Source: Aestuariibius violaceus
GTDB taxonomy: Bacteria; Pseudomonadota; Alphaproteobacteria; Rhodobacterales; Rhodobacteraceae
Direction: 5' to 3'
DNA: 64,000 nt
Assembly (NCBI RefSeq): GCF_040779325.2
Contig: NZ_JBFONT020000002.1
Span: forward strand, 124,001 to 188,000
Of this stretch, positions 58,227 through 64,000 are shown in pieces. The notes below the pieces were generated by a model that was not told the origin of the DNA, made no database searches, and worked only from the letters and a program-made list of their open reading frames with translations. Position numbers and translations under genes: made by a program. How positions within the stretch are numbered: position 1 is the first letter of the stretch; every line of letters begins with the position of its first letter.

Positions 58227-58616
58227 TCAGGAATGGCTGGCGATGATGCGGATCTCGACAATAGCCCGCTCGCGGCGCAGGCCAGCGGCTTCGACGGCTG
58301 TCCAGGCCGGATAGGGGGCGGCGAAGACCTCGCGGCGGATGCGATCGAAGAGGTCGAAATGGGCGCGAAGGCCGATATGATAGCTCGTCATCTCGACCAC
58401 GGCGTCGAAGGTGAGATCCGCCGCAACGAGGACCTGGCTGATCTTCGAGAAGGCCTGGCGGATCTGCGCTTCGGGATCGGCGGGCATGACGCCGTTGGGT
58501 CCGCTGCCGGTGGCGCCGGTGAGGAAGAGGAAGCCGTTCGCCGCAATGGCCGGGGTCATGCCCGTTTGGGCAGCGGCGGCGTCGAGACCGGCGGGGATGA
58601 TGGCGCGGCGGGTCAT
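58227..58616 (-). CDS. RidA-family protein
   Basis: A 129-residue Rid/YjgF-superfamily protein with LTGATGSGPNG (about 33-43), QAFSKISQVLVAADLTFDAVV (about 52-72) and a C-terminal EIRIIASHS. It probably folds as a trimer and may remove reactive enamines or act on another small substrate; it is only distantly related to the Rid gene at 9098. Its 3' end lies 5 bp from the triple palindrome. Confidence 0.82.
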   Translation of the reverse strand: MTRRAIIPAGLDAAAAQTGMTPAIAANGFLFLTGATGSGPNGVMPADPEAQIRQAFSKISQVLVAADLTFDAVVEMTSYHIGLRAHFDLFDRIRREVFAAPYPAWTAVEAAGLRRERAIVEIRIIASHS

Positions 58617-58734
58617 GACTGTTTCTTACGGTTTGCGGCGTGGTCGGCTCAAGCTGCGAAACGCGCGGTCCCGCTGGAAACCGCCCGGCGGCGCGGCTAT
58701 ACCGCGTCGAAACGATCAGAACCGGGCGACGAAC

Positions 58735-59292
58735 ATGGCGGATGACTTCGAACTGGATACCGACGACCTTGAGCGGCGGATGGAGGGGGCGATGACGTCG
58801 CTTCGGACGGAATTTGCCTCGCTCAGGACGGGGCGTGCGAGCGCGTCGATGCTGGAGCCGGTGATGGTCGATGCCTACGGGGCGATGACGCCGATCAACC
58901 AGGTGGGGACCGTGAACGTGCCCGAGCCGCGGATGGTGACGGTGAATGTCTGGGACAAGGGGCTGGTCGGCAAGGTCGAGAAGGCGATCCGCGAGTCGGG
59001 ACTGGGGATCAATCCGCAGCTGAACGGCACGATCATCATGCTGCCGATCCCTGAACTGAACGAGGAGCGGCGGCGGGAGCTGACGAAGGTGGCCGCGCAG
59101 TACGCCGAGAATGCGCGGGTCGCGATCCGCAACGTGCGGCGCGACGGGATGGACAAGATCAAGAAGGCCGACGGGCTGTCCGAGGATGACGCGAAGTTCT
59201 GGGAAAGCGCGGTTCAGGAGATCACCGACAAGCACATCAAGGCCGTGGATCAGCAGCTCGAGACCAAGCAGGGCGAGATCATGCAGGTGTGA
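58735..59292 (+). CDS. frr: Ribosome recycling factor
   Basis: A 185-residue factor that with EF-G splits the post-termination ribosome. The chain of motifs RTGRASASMLEPVMVDAYG (about 30-48), TPINQVGTVNVPEPRM and RRELTKVAAQYAENARVAIRN (about 110-130) is diagnostic. It starts at ATG 58735 and is followed by a terminator-like hairpin. It belongs to the pyrH-frr-uppS chain although another strand's genes intervene. Confidence 0.96.
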   Translation: MADDFELDTDDLERRMEGAMTSLRTEFASLRTGRASASMLEPVMVDAYGAMTPINQVGTVNVPEPRMVTVNVWDKGLVGKVEKAIRESGLGINPQLNGTIIMLPIPELNEERRRELTKVAAQYAENARVAIRNVRRDGMDKIKKADGLSEDDAKFWESAVQEITDKHIKAVDQQLETKQGEIMQV

Positions 59293-59302
59293 ACGCCGTC
59301 TT

Positions 59303-59327
59303 GAAAAGGCTCCAATGGAGCCTTTCA
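59303..59327. terminator. Terminator-like hairpin after frr
   Basis: AAAGGCTCC (59305-59313), loop AAT, GGAGCCTTT (59317-59325), a perfect 9-bp stem with A- and T-rich ends, placed 10 bp after frr and before the end of the minus-strand GGDEF/EAL gene. It can serve both strands. Confidence 0.75.
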
Positions 59328-59418
59328 GGCGCGAGCGGGCAGAGCCTGACATCTCGAACAATCGACGATCCGGCCTGTGCGAAACGCGTCATCTTCGGTC
59401 AATCACGACATCCCGGCC

Positions 59419-61410
59419 TCAGGCCGACTTTCGTTCGCTGACGGTTTGGTCCTGCACACCATCCTCGAGCAGGGTCGCGGCGTCGTTCGCTGACATCGGC
59501 CGACCGAAGAGATATCCTTGGAGCTGATCGCATTTGAGGCGGTCCAGCATTTCGTCCTGGCTGGCCGTTTCGACCCCTTCGACGGTCACCTCCATCCCCA
59601 TTTTGTGGCCGAGGAGGATGATCGTCTCGATGATGTCGCGGTGCTTGTCCTGGTTGAATTCGTAGCCTTCGAGGAAGACGCGATCGACCTTGAGCTTGTC
59701 GAAATTGTATTTCCAGAGATAGCCGAGGCTTGAATAGCCGGTGCCAAAATCGTCCATCGCGATGGACACGCCCAGCGCGTTGAGGCGGGACAGCTGGTCC
59801 GACACACGCTCTTCGTCCCGCAGGAGCAGGTTTTCGGTGACTTCGAGTTCAAGCCGATGGGACGGAAAGCCCGCCTCTTTCAGGATGCTGTCGATCCGGG
59901 AGACGAGATCATGGCGGCGGAACTGCTCTGGCGAGAGGTTGACGGATACGAAGAGATCTTCGGGCCATGTCTTGGCGATGTCGATGGCGCGGCGGATCGT
60001 CTCTGCTCCGATCTCGTGAATCAGGCCGGTCTGTTCGGCGATCGGGATGAATTCGTTTGGGGGGATCTGTTCGCCGGTGTCGGTCGTGAGCCTCAGGAGC
60101 GCTTCGAAGCTGACAATCTCTCTGTTCTTGAGCTTGATGAGAGGCTGGAAGTGAAGCTCCAATCGGTTGCCCTCCCACGCGCCGCGCAGCGCGACCTCGA
60201 TCATGCGGCGGCGCTCGCGTTCGATGTCGAGGTCGTCGAAATAGGCGACGACGGCGTCGCGTCCGCTGAGTTTGGCGTGGTAGAGCGCGAGGTCGGCGGC
60301 GTGGAGCGCCTCTGCCATCTTTTCGGGCGGGACGGACAGGTGCGTGCCGACGCTGACATGGCCGGTGACGCTGCGCCCGTGATGTTCGAACGGCTGGCGC
60401 ACGGCACGTGTCATGCGCTTGGCTGTTTCGCTGAGTGTCACATCGCTGATCCCGGGCAGGAGGATGACGAATTCGTCGCCGCCGAGACGGCCAACGATAT
60501 CGGTCTCGCGCACCGAGCGCGTGATCGCGCTGGCGATGTGGCAAAGGAACTGGTCGCCGAAATCGTGCCCGTGCAGATCGTTGATGTCCTTGAAGCGGTC
60601 GGCATCCACGAACATGACACCGACCGCGTCCGTTTCGGATTTTCGGCCGGCGAAAGCGCTCTCTGCCTCTGCGGTGAAGCTGCCGCGGTTCAGGACGCCT
60701 GTCAGCGGATCGAAGCGGGACAGGAGCGCGACGGCGTTGTCCCTTTTGCGCTTCTGTTCCGAGCGGACGAGGTAGCCGATCGTCGGGATCAGGAACAGAA
60801 GGGCGCATATCGCAGGCAGGGCAACACCAAGCCAGTGCAGGGTGGAATGCACGAAGGAGAGATACGAGGTCTCATCGACACAGACCTCGATCACGCCCAG
60901 AACATCGCCGTTTTCGGAGAGGGCTGGAATATAGGCCGCGGTGTAGTAGTCGGGGCGGTTGGGCTTTCCGGAGCCGTCATGGACGGCGACTTCGCTGATG
61001 CCGGTCTGGTAGACCCGCCGGGCGGTTTCGTTGATATCGGTGGTGCCTTGGGTGAAATATGTCGCCTCGTCAGCGACGAAGATCGGGCGCCCGCTGCGAT
61101 CGAAGATCTTGAAGTGGAAGACATCGCCGTAAGACACGGCGAGGCGGGCGATTTCCATGTGGTGCATCGTGGCGGTGCGGGTGGTGATCAGCCGGTCGAG
61201 ATCCGGCACTTCGCCTTTGAAGAAGGTGACCCAGTTCTTGGCCTTTTCTTCCGAGCCGCGCAGAAGCGACGCCTCGATCGTGCGGTCGAGGATTACGTGG
61301 ACGCCGATTATGATGACCGTCATGAGGCCGAGGACCGTCATGACGAGCGATGCGAGGCGCCGGTGTCCGGAGAAGGTTCGGCCCAGGCGGTTCGGTCCTG
61401 TCAGGGTCAT
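59419..61410 (-). CDS. Membrane GGDEF-EAL bifunctional cyclic-di-GMP enzyme
   Basis: A 663-residue inner-membrane protein. Two transmembrane helices (about 23-46 and 196-216) bracket a periplasmic sensor domain. GGDEF domain (about 235-395) has the intact synthase motif GRLGGDEF; EAL domain (about 415-660) has the intact phosphodiesterase motifs SFEALLRL, IAMDDFGTGYSSLG and EGVETASQ. Both activities are possible, and a sensor signal may switch between them. Start 61410 (MTLTGPNRLG) is preferred over 61443. It is inserted between frr and uppS. Confidence 0.92.
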   Translation of the reverse strand: MTLTGPNRLGRTFSGHRRLASLVMTVLGLMTVIIIGVHVILDRTIEASLLRGSEEKAKNWVTFFKGEVPDLDRLITTRTATMHHMEIARLAVSYGDVFHFKIFDRSGRPIFVADEATYFTQGTTDINETARRVYQTGISEVAVHDGSGKPNRPDYYTAAYIPALSENGDVLGVIEVCVDETSYLSFVHSTLHWLGVALPAICALLFLIPTIGYLVRSEQKRKRDNAVALLSRFDPLTGVLNRGSFTAEAESAFAGRKSETDAVGVMFVDADRFKDINDLHGHDFGDQFLCHIASAITRSVRETDIVGRLGGDEFVILLPGISDVTLSETAKRMTRAVRQPFEHHGRSVTGHVSVGTHLSVPPEKMAEALHAADLALYHAKLSGRDAVVAYFDDLDIERERRRMIEVALRGAWEGNRLELHFQPLIKLKNREIVSFEALLRLTTDTGEQIPPNEFIPIAEQTGLIHEIGAETIRRAIDIAKTWPEDLFVSVNLSPEQFRRHDLVSRIDSILKEAGFPSHRLELEVTENLLLRDEERVSDQLSRLNALGVSIAMDDFGTGYSSLGYLWKYNFDKLKVDRVFLEGYEFNQDKHRDIIETIILLGHKMGMEVTVEGVETASQDEMLDRLKCDQLQGYLFGRPMSANDAATLLEDGVQDQTVSERKSA

Positions 61411-61640
61411 CGGGGTCACCAAGCAAAATGCACAGGACTCCACGTCGCCCGCGGATGCTTAACTCTTTCTGAATTCGGCCCGGCGATTTGATGTCGTTTC
61501 GAGACGCATTCGCAGAAAATCGCTGAAAAATAGTGCTGTTCTGCACGGGAGAGGGTGTCTGCGTGCTTTCAAAACCCTGGGTTGGGCGCTATGGCTGGCA
61601 GAAAGCGCCGCCGGTGAGCGGGGCTGGCAGAGGGGGCCCG

Positions 61641-62372
61641 ATGGCCGAGCAGACAGAACAGAGACCCATATGTGGGCCGCAACACGTGGCGATCATCATG
61701 GATGGCAATGGCCGCTGGGCGCAGGCGCGCGGGCGGCCGCGGCTTTTCGGGCACCATGCGGGGGCGCGGCGGGTGCGCGAGATCGTCGAGGCCTGCCCGG
61801 ATCTGGGGGTGAAGTATCTGACGATCTTTGCCTTCTCGACCGAGAACTGGAAGCGGACCCAGGCCGAGGTCGCCGGGCTGATGAAGCTCTTCAAGCGCTA
61901 TATCGAGCGTGAGGCGCGGGCGCTTCTGGAGAACGGCGTGCGGGTGCGGTTCATCGGCGACCGGGTGCGGCTGGAGGACAAGCTGGTCGCGATGATGGAC
62001 GAGCTGGAGCTGCTGACGAGCGGAAACGACAAGGTGCATCTGACGATCGCGCTGAACTATGGCGGCCGGGACGAGGTCGCGCGGGCGACGAAGCGGCTGG
62101 CCTATGACGTGTCGGTCGGCAAGCTCTCTTACAAGGATGTCACCGACGAGACGCTGGCGCGATATCTGGACACGCGGGTGCTGCCCGATCCGGACCTGGT
62201 GATCCGGACGAGCGGGGAGGCGCGGATTTCGAACTTCTTGCTGTGGCAGTCGGCCTATAGCGAATACGAGTTCGTGGATACTCTGTGGCCTGATTTCACC
62301 CGGCACGAGTTCGCGCGGGTGCTGAGCGGGTTCGGCCAGCGGGACCGCCGGTTCGGAGCCGTGAAGGCCTGA
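61641..62372 (+). CDS. uppS: Undecaprenyl diphosphate synthase
   Basis: A 243-residue cis-prenyltransferase making the lipid carrier for peptidoglycan and polysaccharide. The catalytic MDGNGRWA (about 20-27, Asp), GHHAGARRVREIVEAC, FAFSTENWKR (about 69-78), and ARISNFLLWQSAYSE (about 190-204) are present. Start 61641 follows AGGGGG. cdsA begins 1 bp after its stop. Confidence 0.95.
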   Translation: MAEQTEQRPICGPQHVAIIMDGNGRWAQARGRPRLFGHHAGARRVREIVEACPDLGVKYLTIFAFSTENWKRTQAEVAGLMKLFKRYIEREARALLENGVRVRFIGDRVRLEDKLVAMMDELELLTSGNDKVHLTIALNYGGRDEVARATKRLAYDVSVGKLSYKDVTDETLARYLDTRVLPDPDLVIRTSGEARISNFLLWQSAYSEYEFVDTLWPDFTRHEFARVLSGFGQRDRRFGAVKA

Positions 62373-62373
62373 C

Positions 62374-63177
62374 GTGTCGCTGGGACTGCCCGATCCGGGA
62401 AGATGGGACGACCTGACGGTCCGGCTGGTGTCGGGCGCGGCGATGGCGGCAATCGGAATTGCTGCGATCCTCGTGGGCGGCGTGTGGTTCCAGATGCTGG
62501 CGGTCTTCGTGACCGCGATCATGGTCTGGGAGCTGTGGATGATGATCCGGCCCGAGGTGCCGACGACGGGGGCGCTGCTGGCCGCAGGTGTGGCGAGCGT
62601 GCTGTCGGGGCTCCTGGTGTCGGACCGGACGATGCTGTGGGTCTTCATGCTGATCGTGCCGATCGTGGGCGCGGTGGTCCTGAAGACCGAGCGCAAGACG
62701 TTCTTTCTGTTCGCGCTGGGCATTCAGCTGGCGGGCTGGGGGCTTGTGGTGTTCCGCGAGGATTACGGGCCGCTGTGGCTGCTGTGGCTGATCCTGGTGG
62801 TCGTCGCGACCGATGTTTTCGGCTATTTTGTGGGCCGTGCGGTGGGCGGGCCGAAGTTCTGGCCCGCGGTGAGCCCCAAGAAGACGTGGAGCGGGACGGC
62901 GGCCGGGTGGGCCTCGGCCGCTGTCGTGGGCGCGTTGTTCCTGACGTTTACGGATGCGGGGTTCGATATCGTCTGGATCTCGGCGATGCTGAGCCTGGCC
63001 TCGCAGATGGGAGATATCGCGGAGAGTGCGTTGAAACGGCGGATGCATGTGAAGGATTCGAGCGCTTTGATCCCGGGGCACGGGGGGCTCTTCGACCGGT
63101 TCGACGGGCTGCTGGGCGCGTCGCTCTTCATGCTGTTCGTGGCGCTGGTCGTCGATGTGCCCGGGGTCGCGTTTTGA
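62374..63177 (+). CDS. cdsA: Phosphatidate cytidylyltransferase
   Basis: A 267-residue inner-membrane enzyme that makes CDP-diacylglycerol, precursor of phospholipids. About six membrane helices are visible, and the diagnostic C-terminal motif SALKRRMHVKDSSALIPGHG with following DRFDG (about 210-240) is intact. It uses a GTG start one base after the uppS stop, and its TGA overlaps the dxr TTG (TTGA). Confidence 0.93.
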   Translation: MSLGLPDPGRWDDLTVRLVSGAAMAAIGIAAILVGGVWFQMLAVFVTAIMVWELWMMIRPEVPTTGALLAAGVASVLSGLLVSDRTMLWVFMLIVPIVGAVVLKTERKTFFLFALGIQLAGWGLVVFREDYGPLWLLWLILVVVATDVFGYFVGRAVGGPKFWPAVSPKKTWSGTAAGWASAAVVGALFLTFTDAGFDIVWISAMLSLASQMGDIAESALKRRMHVKDSSALIPGHGGLFDRFDGLLGASLFMLFVALVVDVPGVAF

Positions 63178-64000
63178 GGCGGGTGAGCGTCTTTGGCGCG
63201 ACCGGATCTATCGGGCGGCAGACGTTGGATCTGGTGGGCCGTGGGGAGTATCGGGTTGTCGCGTTGACCGCGGGATCGGATGCGGCGGCGCTGGCGGACC
63301 TGGCGCTGGAGCATCGGGCCGAGGTCGCGGTGATCGCGGACGAGGCCGCTCTACCCGAACTGCGCACGCGGCTGGAGGGCAGCGGCGTGGAAGCGGCGGC
63401 GGGGCAGGCAGCCTTGGTCGAAGCGGCGGCGCGGCCCGCGGACTGGATCATGTCGGCCATCGTTGGAGCGGCGGGGATCGCGTGCTCTCTGGCTGCGGTA
63501 CGGCAGGGGACGACGTTGGCACTGGCCAACAAGGAGACGCTGGTGGCGGCCGGGCCTTTGCTGATGGCGGAGGCGAAGCGGCACGGGGCAACGGTGCTGC
63601 CGGTCGACAGCGAGCATTCGGCGGTCTTCCAGGCCCTGGTGGGCGAAGATACGGCCGCGGTCGAGCGGGTCGTCATCACCGCGAGCGGTGGGGCGTTCCG
63701 GGACCGGCCTTTGGAAGAGCTGGCCCATGTGACAGTGGCCGAGGCCTCGAGCCATCCGAACTGGGATATGGGGCAGCGGATCACCATCGATTCGGCATCC
63801 ATGTTCAACAAGGCGCTGGAGCTGATCGAAACGAAGGAGTTCTTCGGCATCGCGCCCGCGCGGATCGAGGCGGTGGTGCATCCCGAGAGCCTGGTTCACG
63901 CGCTGGTGGGCTTCCGCGACGGGGCGCTGATGGCCCATGTGGGCCCGCCCGATATGCGCCATGCGATCGGCTATGCGTTGCACTGGCCCGAGCGGGGGCA
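63174..64000 (+). CDS. dxr: 1-deoxy-D-xylulose-5-phosphate reductoisomerase, N-terminal part
   Basis: The first ~275 residues of DXR, which makes MEP in isoprenoid synthesis; the 3' end is beyond the window. It shows the NADPH motif VFGATGSIGRQTLDLV near the start, LALANKETLVAAG (about 110-122), and the substrate loop LPVDSEHSAVFQAL (about 143-156). The start is uncertain: TTG 63174 (MRRVSVFGATG) overlaps the cdsA stop and fits the family, while GTG 63183 is an alternative. It supplies the isoprenoids used by uppS and miaA. Confidence 0.93.
   Translation, partial: MRRVSVFGATGSIGRQTLDLVGRGEYRVVALTAGSDAAALADLALEHRAEVAVIADEAALPELRTRLEGSGVEAAAGQAALVEAAARPADWIMSAIVGAAGIACSLAAVRQGTTLALANKETLVAAGPLLMAEAKRHGATVLPVDSEHSAVFQALVGEDTAAVERVVITASGGAFRDRPLEELAHVTVAEASSHPNWDMGQRITIDSASMFNKALELIETKEFFGIAPARIEAVVHPESLVHALVGFRDGALMAHVGPPDMRHAIGYALHWPERG

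Overview
The window comes from the chromosome of a high-GC alphaproteobacterium, most likely a Rhodobacterales (Roseobacter-type) marine bacterium. The evidence is the gene content and order: DUF4212 plus ActP-type symporter, an IalB-family protein, DUF1206, a diverged LpxD-ACP-ketosynthase cluster, a fused OppD/OppF ATPase, and the run pyrH-frr-uppS-cdsA-dxr. Nearly all genes are chromosomal housekeeping or nutrient-uptake genes. No rRNA, tRNA, CRISPR array, prophage or intact insertion sequence was seen.

Layout. 1-493: 5' part of serS (minus). 1538-7474: organic-acid symporter cluster (small subunit, symporter, cNMP/CBS/DUF294 protein, small membrane protein, membrane-tethered DnaQ-like exonuclease). 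7506-9442: moaA, a lipoprotein, a RidA protein. 9472-14704: the cell-wall precursor genes glmS and glmU plus gph and a low-GC orphan gene, bracketed by two inverted copies of a ~170-bp MITE-like repeat. 14775-16952: DegT-type aminotransferase and a secreted protein. 17022-26593: leucine catabolism (ivd, mccB, mccA) interleaved with four diverged LprI-like periplasmic genes, a DUF1622 membrane protein, a flavodoxin-fold reductase, an ASCH protein and others; this ends in a low-GC patch with a CdiI-like orphan immunity gene. 27522-30881: NitT/TauT-type ABC transporter with a GntR regulator. 31055-36953: MepK/LdtD peptidoglycan pair, lpxD-acp-KAS lipid A acyl-supply genes, ialB. 36954-37366: a hairpin-rich gap with a candidate small RNA. 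37367-48728: HerA-like ATPase, ggt, CorB-like transporter, xerD, aroK-aroB, ssb, lytic transglycosylase, DUF1206. 48787-56257: peptide-type ABC transporter with an AraC regulator. 56320-64000: miaA, then pyrH, frr, uppS, cdsA and dxr (cut by the window end), interrupted by a RidA gene and a GGDEF-EAL protein on the other strand.

The most unusual signals are non-coding. (a) Four intergenic arrays, each of four 11-bp units resembling GTCGGCATTCC, all in the same orientation regardless of flanking gene direction. (b) The inverted pair of ~170-bp repeats with 18-bp terminal inverted repeats. (c) Three near-identical TTCTRGAA-centred palindromes spaced 27-28 bp apart between pyrH and ridA. (d) A candidate minus-strand small RNA with promoter-like box and terminator upstream of ialB. 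(e) A hairpin that would hide the ribosome-binding site of the DUF1206 gene. (f) A 44-bp copy of the ivd 3' end inside the LprI cluster, which is a scar of tandem duplication. Functions are inferred by reading protein sequence by eye; no database search was run.
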